Below, piece after piece: positions 52,065 through 60,813 of a DNA stretch of 64,000 nucleotides. Source of the DNA: G963668185 sp965237445. Its GTDB lineage: Bacteria; Chloroflexota; Dehalococcoidia; Lucifugimonadales; G963668185. Where the stretch lies: contig OZ250142.1 of NCBI GenBank assembly GCA_965237445.1, positions 1,426,001 to 1,490,000 on the forward strand, given 5' to 3'. A program made the position numbers and the translations under genes. Under the pieces are notes generated by a model that was not told the origin of the DNA, did not search any database, and saw only the letters and a program-made list of their open reading frames with translations. Each line of letters starts with the position of its first letter. Positions within the stretch are counted from its first letter, which is position 1.

Positions 52065-54161
52065 ATGCGGATACTCGGCATTGGGTCTACGCCGGATGTA
52101 GGAAAGCTTCGCGCTGAAGGCAATGTGAAGGGCCTGGTGAAGGCGTTAAGACATAAGCGCGACACGACAGTTTGCGTGGCGGCGGCAGAGGCGCTGGGGA
52201 CGATGGGCGACAACTCGGCCGTGGAGCCGCTTTTTACGGCTCTGAACGGCGAAAACACGGAACTGCAAGCTGCGGCCGCGAAAGCATTGGGCGGAGTTGG
52301 GGATGCAGGACTGGGGCGCATGATCGACGGCATGAACGACGCGGACGTCAGGGTGCGGAGAACGTCCGCCCAGGGACTTTCGCTTGTCGGTGAGCCGGCT
52401 ATTCCCGCGCTCATGGATGTGCTCTACGGGCCGAGTGACTCTCTGAGGAGCGCAGCGGCCTCAACCCTCGTGCGAATCGGTGAGCCGTGTGTGCATGTGC
52501 TGCTGCCGGCGCTGAGAGAGGACAGGTGGCAAATCTGCGAGACTGCGGCGCGCGTGTTGGGAGAGGTAGGAGGCGAAGTCGCCGTGCCTGAGCTTATCGA
52601 GGCGCTGAACCACACGAACCGCAACGTGAGAGAAGCGGCGGGAGTGGCGCTGCAAGACATCGGTGAGCCAGCAGTCCAGGCTTTGGGCTCGGCGTTGTCG
52701 GCAGAGGAATCGGACTCGCGCAGGCTGGCGGCATCCGCCTTGGGCAAGATCGGCACCGAGGACTCCATTGACGCCCTCGCCAGGGCGCTGTCGGACCCGG
52801 ACTGGAGTGTGAGGAGGGCCGCAGCATCTGCGCTCGGAGAAATCGGCGGCTCAACGTCGGCCCGAGCACTGGAAAGAGCGCTTTCCGACACCGATTCGGA
52901 CGTGAAAGAGGCCGCAGCGGAGGCGCTGGGACGGATAGGAGACTCGCAAGCGATCGGACCTTTGCTGAGAGTACTTGGAGACGATGACGAACGCTCCCGG
53001 GTTAGCGCGGCCGGCGCGCTGGCGCAGTTCGGCGAGATAGCGGTCGATTCGCTTATGGGAGCGTTGGGGTCGAACAGCACGGAAGAGAGAGCTGCGGCGG
53101 CGCAGGCGCTGGCAGGTATAGGAATGGGTGCCGCCGAGCGCCTCCTTTCGCAACTGCACAGCGAAGGGAAGGCGGGACGCGACGGCGCAGCGTGGGCCCT
53201 TGGACAGATGGGTGCGTCAGATGCGGCGCCAGACCTGATCGCACATACAGCCGACCAGGACCATTTGGTTGGGAACGCGGCACTGTCGGCGCTCGTAACG
53301 CTGGGCGGCGAAGCGGTGGGGGAGCTGGTCTCCGCGGTCCAATCGGGCGATGCGGAGGTTCGACCCGGCGCAGCCCATGCGCTGGGCCGCATCGGGGCCA
53401 CCAAAGCCGAAGACCCGCTGCTTGACGCTGTGAAGGCAGAAGACGCTCGGCTCCGAGCGGCGTCGGCAGAGGCGCTCGGACGTATCCGGTCTCAGAAGGC
53501 GGGACCGGCGCTGGCCGATGCCCTGGAAGATCCCGACGCAGAGGTGCGCCGGGCTGCAGCGGGCGCGCTGGGGCAAATCGGTGATGCCCGCTATGCTGAG
53601 GCGCTGGTCGCGGTGCTGTCCGACGCCAACTACATGGTCCGTTCGGCAGCGGCGGCGTCACTCGCACAGATTGGCCCGGAAGCAATAGACGTTGTGCTGC
53701 CGGCGGCAGATCATCCAGACCGTACCTCCCGGTTAGCGGCGGGCACGGCGCTGGGGAGAATTGGGAGCGCGGCGCTCGGGCCGGCGCTGGACGCGATGTC
53801 GCGGCCCAGCGTGAGAACACAGGAGACGGCAGCCACGGCACTTGGTCTCATCGGCGACGAGCGGGCGATCGACGTGCTGATCGAAGGTCTGCGCTCGTCC
53901 GATGAGAACGTGCGGGAGGCATGCTCAATCGCCCTGGGAGGCATCGGAGGTCCTGCGGTCGATCCGTTGACCGAGGTGATGGAGGACGTGTACTGGGATG
54001 TAAGGGCGGCTGCAGTGGTGGCGTTGTCGCTGACCGGCGACAGACTCGCGCTGGACCCGATTTCCGAGGCGCTCAGGGACCCGGAAAGGCCGGTTCGGGA
54101 GGCTGCGCAGGAGGCGATGGACCGCATCGAAAGCGCCCGACGTGAGGCCGGAGACGCATGA
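52065..54161 (+). CDS. HEAT/PBS-lyase repeat protein coupled to a sigma factor gene
   Basis: About 698 residues, almost entirely HEAT-like repeats of 31 residues, roughly 21-22 copies. The typical unit is DPDAEVRRAAAGALGQIGD followed by A-x-x-x-L. There is no signal peptide, membrane segment or catalytic motif; PBS-lyase-type repeats of this kind form a scaffold that binds other proteins. ATG 52065 (with GAAGGA five bases ahead) is preferred to ATG 52059, which overlaps that site. The last four bases overlap the sigma gene (ATGA), so the two are translated together. Control of that sigma factor is a reasonable inference. Confidence 0.9.
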   Translation: MRILGIGSTPDVGKLRAEGNVKGLVKALRHKRDTTVCVAAAEALGTMGDNSAVEPLFTALNGENTELQAAAAKALGGVGDAGLGRMIDGMNDADVRVRRTSAQGLSLVGEPAIPALMDVLYGPSDSLRSAAASTLVRIGEPCVHVLLPALREDRWQICETAARVLGEVGGEVAVPELIEALNHTNRNVREAAGVALQDIGEPAVQALGSALSAEESDSRRLAASALGKIGTEDSIDALARALSDPDWSVRRAAASALGEIGGSTSARALERALSDTDSDVKEAAAEALGRIGDSQAIGPLLRVLGDDDERSRVSAAGALAQFGEIAVDSLMGALGSNSTEERAAAAQALAGIGMGAAERLLSQLHSEGKAGRDGAAWALGQMGASDAAPDLIAHTADQDHLVGNAALSALVTLGGEAVGELVSAVQSGDAEVRPGAAHALGRIGATKAEDPLLDAVKAEDARLRAASAEALGRIRSQKAGPALADALEDPDAEVRRAAAGALGQIGDARYAEALVAVLSDANYMVRSAAAASLAQIGPEAIDVVLPAADHPDRTSRLAAGTALGRIGSAALGPALDAMSRPSVRTQETAATALGLIGDERAIDVLIEGLRSSDENVREACSIALGGIGGPAVDPLTEVMEDVYWDVRAAAVVALSLTGDRLALDPISEALRDPERPVREAAQEAMDRIESARREAGDA

Positions 54162-55495
54162 ACGACGACGCGGGCACGTTTAACACTGCGGCTCTGAGCG
54201 CCTATAACTCCGGCGCCGTGCCGGCAAGCGCGCACTCCGAGCGGGGACGAGACGCGATTGGCGACTACATGGATGAAATTGGCCGCCATCCACTACTCAC
54301 TATCGAGGAGGAACTGAGGTTGGGGATGGCGGTGCAGTCCGGGCAGTGCCTAGAAGAGGTGCGGCGGGCATACGAAGAGAGACACCTGGTGGAGCCGAAG
54401 CCGCTCGTGTTGGGAGAGGTGTTGTTCGAGCAGTTGGAGAGCTATCGAGGGCACCTGGCCATGCTTGCTAGGGCAACGGCCGAGCCGCAGGAAACCGATG
54501 CCGTGCACGCGCTTGTGGTGCACCCACGCATGAGGGAGATGCTGGAGGGGACGCCGCCAATGCATTTAGTAGAAAAGGCGGCATCCATATGCGGCTGCGC
54601 GCCAGCCAAAGTGCTGCAGGACGTCATGGCGGCTTCCAGCTTGTGCAGACTTCTGCCGGCGGACGCTCTCGAAGACCTGGCGGAGCGCTGCCGCAACAGC
54701 CAGAGCAATGTCGACGACGGCCGGAGCCTGACTGCAGTGCTTCTCGAAGACCGCTGGAAGCGCGTCGAACGTGAATGGCGGGAGGCGACGGAAGTCCTGA
54801 CAAACCGAAACCTTCGCCTGGTTTCTAGCATTGCCCGCAAGTTCTCCAGTCTCGGGGTGCCTTTCCTGGACCTAGTTCAGGAAGGCAACCTAGGGCTTAT
54901 CAGGGCCGTCCAGAAGTTTCAGCCCCAGCGCGGGTTCAAGTTCAGCACGTACGCCACCTGGTGGATCAGGCAGGCTGTGTCACGCGCCCTGGCCCGCCAG
55001 GCTCGAACGATTCGCCTCCCTCTGCACATCGTGGAGCGAGTGCAGAGGCTGAACAGAGCGGAGATGAGCTTGGCGAAGGCGTTGGACAGGGCGCCAACGC
55101 GCGAGGAGATCGCAACCGAGCTGGGCTGGACAGTCGAGGAACTCGACCGGCTACTGGAGCAGAGGCAGCATACGGTATCGCTCCAGACCCCTGTAGGAAG
55201 TGAGAACGCAACCCTGGAGGACTTCGTTCAGAATCAAACCGAAGAAGCTCCGGACGAGATGGCCGTGCAGGTTGCGTTGAAGGAGGACCTGGAAAACGCG
55301 TTGCGGGAATTGCCCGAACGACACAGCCTGGTCTTGGAGTTGCGCTTCGGCATGAGCGACGGCAGGCCGCGGACGCTTGAGGAGATCGGCAGGAACCTCG
55401 ACCTCACCAGGGAACGTATCCGGCAGATAGAGCGGGAGGCCCTTACGAAGCTCCGCGGGATCGAGGGTTTAGCCGAGTTGCTCGATCCCGTGTAA
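54158..55495 (+). CDS. RNA polymerase sigma-70 factor (RpoD/SigA-like) with a large insert
   Basis: A 445-residue sigma-70 factor. Region 1.2 is at about 31-60 (DYMDEIGRHPLLTIEEEL). Regions 2.1-2.4 are at 208-275 (NRNLRLVSSIARKF, FLDLVQEGNLGLIRAV, FSTYATWWIRQAV). Region 3 is at 285-360 and region 4 at 375-440 (LTRERIRQIEREALTKL). Between regions 1.2 and 2 lies a 150-residue, helix-rich non-conserved insert with several cysteines. It could be the primary or a group 2 sigma; lack of a long acidic N-terminus favours group 2. ATG 54158 overlaps the HEAT-repeat gene stop. Confidence 0.93.
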   Translation: MNDDAGTFNTAALSAYNSGAVPASAHSERGRDAIGDYMDEIGRHPLLTIEEELRLGMAVQSGQCLEEVRRAYEERHLVEPKPLVLGEVLFEQLESYRGHLAMLARATAEPQETDAVHALVVHPRMREMLEGTPPMHLVEKAASICGCAPAKVLQDVMAASSLCRLLPADALEDLAERCRNSQSNVDDGRSLTAVLLEDRWKRVEREWREATEVLTNRNLRLVSSIARKFSSLGVPFLDLVQEGNLGLIRAVQKFQPQRGFKFSTYATWWIRQAVSRALARQARTIRLPLHIVERVQRLNRAEMSLAKALDRAPTREEIATELGWTVEELDRLLEQRQHTVSLQTPVGSENATLEDFVQNQTEEAPDEMAVQVALKEDLENALRELPERHSLVLELRFGMSDGRPRTLEEIGRNLDLTRERIRQIEREALTKLRGIEGLAELLDPV

Positions 55496-55537
55496 CCAAG
55501 ACTCGGCGAAGCCCGGCCCTGCCAGGCGTCCGCGTCT

Positions 55538-56410
55538 TTAGTCCCCGATGCCCTCGCCTGTGAGGTGATCGTGCAGCGCACGCAAAGCGTTGCTGTTCTC
55601 ATCCATAGTGAAGCCGTCTACTTTGTGCTCGACTATGCCGCTCATGCCGTCTACGCATCCAGCGGCCACGGCCTTTGTAAGCAGGTCTTGCTCTTCTTCA
55701 ATGGAGGGCAGCAGGTTCCGTCCACACAGCCTGGACATGGACGCGACAAGACCGTATCCGCCCCAGTTGGATACGCTGGAGATTATCAGCCGATTCACCT
55801 TTGTCACGCAGGGGTCCTTCACGAGGGTCGGCACCTCGGTCACTTGCTCGGCAAGGTTGCCCATACCTATTTCATTGCCGCCGTCGCCAATAGCCACGGT
55901 GCGGTCCTGGTTGATGAACAGGTGGTCCAGCCTTGCGTTGTATGCGCTTATGTCGTGGCCGTGCATGTTCCGATAGTGGCCGTCAGCCGTCAGCCCGCAC
56001 CTTTCGATCGAGATGAGCGCGGATGGAGCGACCTCGTCGAGCACCTGCTTCGCGAACGCCTGGCTCTCGTGCTCTGCGGTGATTGGGAACTCGATCACGC
56101 GGCACGAATCGCCACGCAGGGCGGACATGAGCGGGGCCGTGTATTCGTCGGTGACGTGAACGACCTTGTGACCCAATGCATTGAGCGCATCCCCGATTAC
56201 TACGGCTCCCAACGGGCCGTCGGTCTCAGGCGCGCCGGCGCTGAGGATGTAGAAGCCGGTTGCTAATATCACCGTTCCGGAGCCGGGGCCCAGACAGTCC
56301 ATCAGGTACGCTGCTGCCTGGCCGCAGAAGTCCGGGGCCATGTGCTCCCGGAGTTGGGAGATGCCCCTTCGGTCATGGGCCAGGATGAGGTCTTCTACGC
56401 TGTACGGCAT
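55538..56410 (-). CDS. DUF4392 / D-glutamate cyclase-like protein
   Basis: A 290-residue protein of the DUF4392 family, which forms one half of the mitochondrial D-glutamate cyclase DGLUCY (C14orf159). The conserved parts are ILATGFYI, ETDGPLGAVVIGDAL, ALISIERCGLTADGHYRNMHG, VAIGDGGNEIGMGN and VSNWGGYGLVA. The product would interconvert D-glutamate and 5-oxo-D-proline. It starts 19 bases after the DUF1445 gene, the other half of DGLUCY. Cytoplasmic. Activity is inferred from the eukaryotic relative. Confidence 0.88.
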   Translation of the reverse strand: MPYSVEDLILAHDRRGISQLREHMAPDFCGQAAAYLMDCLGPGSGTVILATGFYILSAGAPETDGPLGAVVIGDALNALGHKVVHVTDEYTAPLMSALRGDSCRVIEFPITAEHESQAFAKQVLDEVAPSALISIERCGLTADGHYRNMHGHDISAYNARLDHLFINQDRTVAIGDGGNEIGMGNLAEQVTEVPTLVKDPCVTKVNRLIISSVSNWGGYGLVASMSRLCGRNLLPSIEEEQDLLTKAVAAGCVDGMSGIVEHKVDGFTMDENSNALRALHDHLTGEGIGD

Positions 56411-56429
56411 CGAGTGTACGCTGGCAGGG

Positions 56430-57224
56430 CTACAGGACAGCCAGGTCCTCGTCTTTGGCGTCGGTGATGAACATGTGCCCGGGGGAATGCGTGATCATGA
56501 GCGGGGGCTTCGAGTTCATCGCCACCGCCTGAGGCGTGACACCGCACGCCCAAAACACCGGCACGTCGTCGTCATGGAAGACGGTGGGATCTCCCAGGTC
56601 CGGGGCATGGACGTCGCTGACGCCGATGTCTTCAGGGCTGCCGATGTGCACGGGAGCGCCATGAACGCCGGGGAAGCGGGACGTGATCTGAACCGCCTTC
56701 ACAAGCTTGTCCTTGGGCACGGCCCTCATCGAGACGACAAGCGGGCCTGAAAAGACTCCTGCTGACTGCGTTGGCACATTGGTAATGAACATAGGGACGT
56801 TGGCGCCCGTCTCGAAGTGGTAGAGCGGGACGCCACCCTTGACGAGGGCAGACTCGAACGTGAAGCTGCACCCAAGCAGGAACGACACCATGTCATCCCG
56901 CCAGTAGTCTGAAACGTCCTCCACCTCTGCAGTCAGTTCCCCGTACTCGTACACGCGATACAGGGGCACATCGGTCCGCAGGTCGGCCCCGGGCGCGAAT
57001 GTAGCCGGCTCCGAAGACCCTGCTTCTACCACCTCAAGCAGCGGGCACGGCTTCGGGTTCCTCTGGCAGAAGAGGAGGAAGTCGAAGGCTTGGTCCTTGG
57101 GGAGCACAACCAGATTAGCCTGGACACGCCCCGGAGCCATTCCGGACGTGGGCCTGACCAACTCGCTGGTCCTGAACAAGGCCCTGAGATCGGCTGGGCT
57201 TGTGGGGATCGTCTCTACCTGCAA
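56430..57224 (-). CDS. DUF1445 / YcsI-family putative hydro-lyase
   Basis: A 264-residue DUF1445 protein, family length from TTG 57224, which has AGAGGTG just upstream; an in-frame GTG at 57281 gives an unusual extension. Family motifs seen: GMAPGRVQANLVVLP, DFLLFCQRNPKPCPLLEV, FLLGCSFTFESALV, PVHIGSPEDIGV and VFWACGVTPQAV with a conserved Cys. Long called hydro-lyase on weak grounds. In animals it is fused to DUF4392. The gene pair therefore probably acts on D-glutamate/5-oxoproline. Confidence 0.88.
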   Translation of the reverse strand: MQVETIPTSPADLRALFRTSELVRPTSGMAPGRVQANLVVLPKDQAFDFLLFCQRNPKPCPLLEVVEAGSSEPATFAPGADLRTDVPLYRVYEYGELTAEVEDVSDYWRDDMVSFLLGCSFTFESALVKGGVPLYHFETGANVPMFITNVPTQSAGVFSGPLVVSMRAVPKDKLVKAVQITSRFPGVHGAPVHIGSPEDIGVSDVHAPDLGDPTVFHDDDVPVFWACGVTPQAVAMNSKPPLMITHSPGHMFITDAKDEDLAVL

Positions 57225-57377
57225 CGGGTCACCTCTTTCGCAATAGGGCGGGCCAATCGCCGGGTCCGCCCGGGTACTCACGCCGGATTATGCGGGCCGC
57301 ACGGGAGGCCAGTCAACTTATGGCACCTGGCGGATAGCGACGCCTTCTTGTCTCCCATGTATGTTGACGCACTTCGG

Positions 57378-59963
57378 TCAGCCGTTGCCGCGGGCCTTGG
57401 TCTGTAACTCGTAGAGCTTGTTCAGCGCGTCCATGGGCGTCATGGAGTTGATGTCCAGGGTAAGCAGATCCTCCAATGCCGGGTCCTGAGAGCCCAGCAT
57501 TGAGAGTTGCTCGAGAGCGGGAACGCGTCGCCTCGTCCGGCCTTTGTGCGGCCCCTTGTCGTTCCGGGCACCGTGCTCGAGCTCCTTCAGCAGCTCCCAT
57601 GCCCTGTGAATGATGCTGGAGGGCATCCCGGCAAGCTGGGCGACGTGGACACCGTAACTCTTGTCCGCGCCGCCGGGGACAATGCGGTGCAGGAACACGA
57701 CGTTGTCCTGGTCTTCGGAAACGGCGACGTTGTAGTTGCGTACCCGCGGAAGTGTGTCTGCCAACGCCGTTAGCTCATGGTAGTGCGTCGCGAACAGCGT
57801 CTTGCTGCCCAGGCGGGGATGGTTGTGAACATATTCGGCTACCGACCGCGCGATGGCCAGGCCGTCGTAAGTGCTGGTGCCACGTCCGATTTCGTCCAGG
57901 ACTATGAGGGACTTTGCTGTCGCGTGGTTGAGAATTGCCGCCGTTTCTACCATCTCGACCATGAAAGTCGACTGGCCCACGGAGAGGTCATCCTGCAAGC
58001 CGACGCGGGTGAAAATGCGATCGACGGCGCCTATGCGGGCCGAGTCGGCGGGGATGTAGCTGCCGATCTGGGCCATCAGCACGATGAGCGCGACCTGGCG
58101 TATGTACGTGGACTTGCCGGCCATGTTGGGTCCGGTGAGGATCACCACCTGTTCATCGTCGGCGGACAGGTCAGTGTCGTTAGGCACGAAGGTGCCCGAC
58201 GGGAGCGTGCGCTCGACCATAGGATGCCTGCCGCCTCGGATTTGCACGGCCGGCCCGTTGTCAACTTCGGGTCGCACGTAGCCGTGCAGAGACGCCACTT
58301 CGGCCAGCGATGCGAAGACATCGGTCTGCGCTACCGCGCGTGCCGTCGCAACGATGGGCGCTGAAGCGTCTGCGACCTGGCGGCACACCTGCCTGAAGAG
58401 GGAGGCCTCCAGTTCTTCGATACGCTCTTGGGCGCTGAGGATGCGCGTCTCATACTCTTTCATTTCAGGCGTTATGAAACGCTCTCCGCCAACAAGCGTC
58501 TGACGGCGAACGTAATCGTCCGGGACCTTTGACAGGTTGGAGTTGCTGACCTCGATGTAGTAACCGAAAACCCGGTTGTATCCGACCTTAAGCGACCTGA
58601 TTCCGGTGCGCTCGCGTTCGCGATTCTCCAGCGATGCTATGTAGTCGCGGGCACTTCTGCTGGACTCCAGCAGTTCGTCCAGGTCGGGCGAGAAACCCCT
58701 CTTTATCACCTTGCTCTCGCCCATGGTGAGCGGTGGGTCTTCCTCTATTGAGCTGCCTATCAGGGCAGCGGTCTCGGACGTGTCCTTGATCTCGTCGGCA
58801 AGCCAGTCCACCAAGGTGTGGTCATCGTCTTCCTCGAGTAGCTTCTTGATTTCTGGCGTGGCGCGCAGGCCGCGCTCGAGTGCGGAAAGGTCCCTGGGCG
58901 TGGCCGAGAGGTTTAGGATGCGACCGACGAGCCTTTCGAGATCAGAAATCGACTCCAGCCGGGAAACAACGCGCTCTCTGCGAAGGGCGCTGCGGTGAAA
59001 CCACGCAACCGCCTCCTGGCGCTTGAGTATCTCGTCAACTTCCAGCAAGGGTTGACCTATCCACCGGCGGAGGAGCCTGCCGCCCATGGGTGTCTTGGTC
59101 CTGTCGAGCGCGGCAGTCAGGGACGCTACCTGTTCGCCCCACCGGCCTCCTTCGAACAACTCCAGGTTCCGCCTGGTCTGCGGGTCCAGGACCATGTACG
59201 AGTCGGTGGAGTATGTTAGCAACGACGTGATCTGACCCAATGTCCCTCGTTGGGTTGATCCCAAGTAGTCGACAACAGCGCCGGCAGCCCTTACGGCCAG
59301 AGGCGTGCGCTCGCAACCGTACGCCTCCAGTGAAGCTACCTTGAAGTGGTCTAGCAACGTCTCTCTTGCCCACTGCGGGTGAAACGCGTCCGGCGTGACC
59401 GGAGTAACAGCGGCCTTTGTCGCGAACGGAAGGCTGTCCTGGTCTTCGGGCGTGATGATCTCGGCCGGATCGAGTCTGCCGATCTCAGTCGCGAGCCTGT
59501 GCAGAGGCATGCTCGCCGTGGCGAATTCGCTTGTCGAGATGTCGGCATACGCCAGCCCGGCCTCGTCGCCGTCGATGACCACGGCGGCGAGGTAGTTGTT
59601 GACGTTGCCCTTCAGGACCGAGTCTTCGGTGACGGTGCCAGGCGTCACCACTCTCACCACCTCCCGATCGACGAGGCCCCGGGAGTGGAGCGGGTCGCTG
59701 GTCTGCTCGCAGATGGCGACGCGGTAGCCCTTCTTTATCAGGCGCGCGAGGTGCGCGTCAAGCGAGTGGTACGGAATTCCGGCCAGCGGAATGCGCTGCC
59801 CCTTCCCCATTTCGCGTGAAGTTAGAGCTATCTCCAACTCTCGTGAGATCGTTCGAGCGTCATCGTCGAACGTCTCGTAGAAGTCCCCCATGCGGAACAG
59901 GAGAATCTCGTCGTGATGTTCCTTCTTGATACGGAGGTACTGGCGCCGGGCCGGGGTGGTCAT
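57378..59963 (-). CDS. mutS: DNA mismatch repair protein MutS
   Basis: Recognises mismatches. 861 residues. The N-terminal mismatch-binding F-x-E is in LLFRMGDFYETF. Connector, lever and clamp domains follow. The ATPase has Walker A GPNMAGKST, Walker B LIVLDEIGRGTSTYDG and a C-terminal helix-turn-helix region (AQLAGMPSSIIHRAWELL). Intact frame and ATG at 59963. mutL is not in the window. Begins 16 bases after the flavin reductase gene. Confidence 0.97.
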   Translation of the reverse strand: MTTPARRQYLRIKKEHHDEILLFRMGDFYETFDDDARTISRELEIALTSREMGKGQRIPLAGIPYHSLDAHLARLIKKGYRVAICEQTSDPLHSRGLVDREVVRVVTPGTVTEDSVLKGNVNNYLAAVVIDGDEAGLAYADISTSEFATASMPLHRLATEIGRLDPAEIITPEDQDSLPFATKAAVTPVTPDAFHPQWARETLLDHFKVASLEAYGCERTPLAVRAAGAVVDYLGSTQRGTLGQITSLLTYSTDSYMVLDPQTRRNLELFEGGRWGEQVASLTAALDRTKTPMGGRLLRRWIGQPLLEVDEILKRQEAVAWFHRSALRRERVVSRLESISDLERLVGRILNLSATPRDLSALERGLRATPEIKKLLEEDDDHTLVDWLADEIKDTSETAALIGSSIEEDPPLTMGESKVIKRGFSPDLDELLESSRSARDYIASLENRERERTGIRSLKVGYNRVFGYYIEVSNSNLSKVPDDYVRRQTLVGGERFITPEMKEYETRILSAQERIEELEASLFRQVCRQVADASAPIVATARAVAQTDVFASLAEVASLHGYVRPEVDNGPAVQIRGGRHPMVERTLPSGTFVPNDTDLSADDEQVVILTGPNMAGKSTYIRQVALIVLMAQIGSYIPADSARIGAVDRIFTRVGLQDDLSVGQSTFMVEMVETAAILNHATAKSLIVLDEIGRGTSTYDGLAIARSVAEYVHNHPRLGSKTLFATHYHELTALADTLPRVRNYNVAVSEDQDNVVFLHRIVPGGADKSYGVHVAQLAGMPSSIIHRAWELLKELEHGARNDKGPHKGRTRRRVPALEQLSMLGSQDPALEDLLTLDINSMTPMDALNKLYELQTKARGNG

Positions 59964-59979
59964 CGGTAGAGAGTGCGGG

Positions 59980-60732
59980 TCAACTCTCCTTCCAGAAGCG
60001 CTCCTCTTCCACCTTGTAACCTTTGGAAGTCATCCGAGCCTTAACGTCCTCAATCATCTCGGGGTGACCGCAGGCGTAGATGAGCGTGTCTTCCGGAGCA
60101 AGTCCCCACTGTTCCACGTAGTCTTCCAGAATCAGGTTTACCCTGCCGGTCTGGCCGGACCATCCGGCGTTACGTTCCTCTGCCGGGCGGCTGACGGTGG
60201 GCACGAAGGTGAGCAAGTCCGGATGCTCGCGCTCCAGGGCGGTGAATTCCTGGTCGTATCCGAACTCGTCCACGTAGCTTGCACCCTCGAGCACATAGAA
60301 GCGGTGACCTTCTTTGCCCGAGTGCAGGTATTCACGCAAAAAGCTAACGTACGGGCACATGCCTGTGACCGTGCCCACCAGGACCAGGTTCGGCCACTTT
60401 GGCTTGAAAGTGAAGATGCCCTTGGCGCGCGGCCTTATGGTCACGGAGTCTCCCACGACCAGTTCGTCAAGCTTGGGCGTAAGGACGCCAATGTCGGGAG
60501 GGAGAGTCTCGACGTACAACTCTAACTCGCCTTCGTACGGCGCGGACGAGATGGAGTAGGGCCGCTCAATTCCGCTGAGCCCGATTGTGCAGTACTGTCC
60601 GGCCTTGAAGGTGAACCCTTCCGGCTTCTCGATCCACATCAGGTAAAGGTCGTGTGTTAGATCTTCTCGACGCGTGACCCTCACCTCGGCCAGTTTAGGC
60701 TTAGGGGGAATCCGTCTTCTTGCGGTGGTCAT
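59980..60732 (-). CDS. FAD/NAD(P)-binding oxidoreductase (ferredoxin-NADP reductase type)
   Basis: A 250-residue two-domain flavoprotein. The FAD domain has ERPYSISSAP and TIRPRAKGIFTFKP. The NAD(P) domain has LVLVGTVTGMCPYVSFLRE and a C-terminal IYACGHPEMIEDVK with the conserved Cys-Gly. The start at ATG 60732 has GAGG ahead; a longer frame to 60798 is shadow. It transfers electrons between NAD(P)H and ferredoxin or another carrier. Its position just downstream of a NuoG/NuoF-like pair suggests shared electron metabolism. Confidence 0.9.
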   Translation of the reverse strand: MTTARRRIPPKPKLAEVRVTRREDLTHDLYLMWIEKPEGFTFKAGQYCTIGLSGIERPYSISSAPYEGELELYVETLPPDIGVLTPKLDELVVGDSVTIRPRAKGIFTFKPKWPNLVLVGTVTGMCPYVSFLREYLHSGKEGHRFYVLEGASYVDEFGYDQEFTALEREHPDLLTFVPTVSRPAEERNAGWSGQTGRVNLILEDYVEQWGLAPEDTLIYACGHPEMIEDVKARMTSKGYKVEEERFWKES

Positions 60733-60813
60733 TGGATACCTCGAGTGCGCGGATGGGGCGGGCCCGGTGAGTGCTCCGAACCGCTCTAATCTTAGCATGA
60801 TGGAGGCGTGGAG

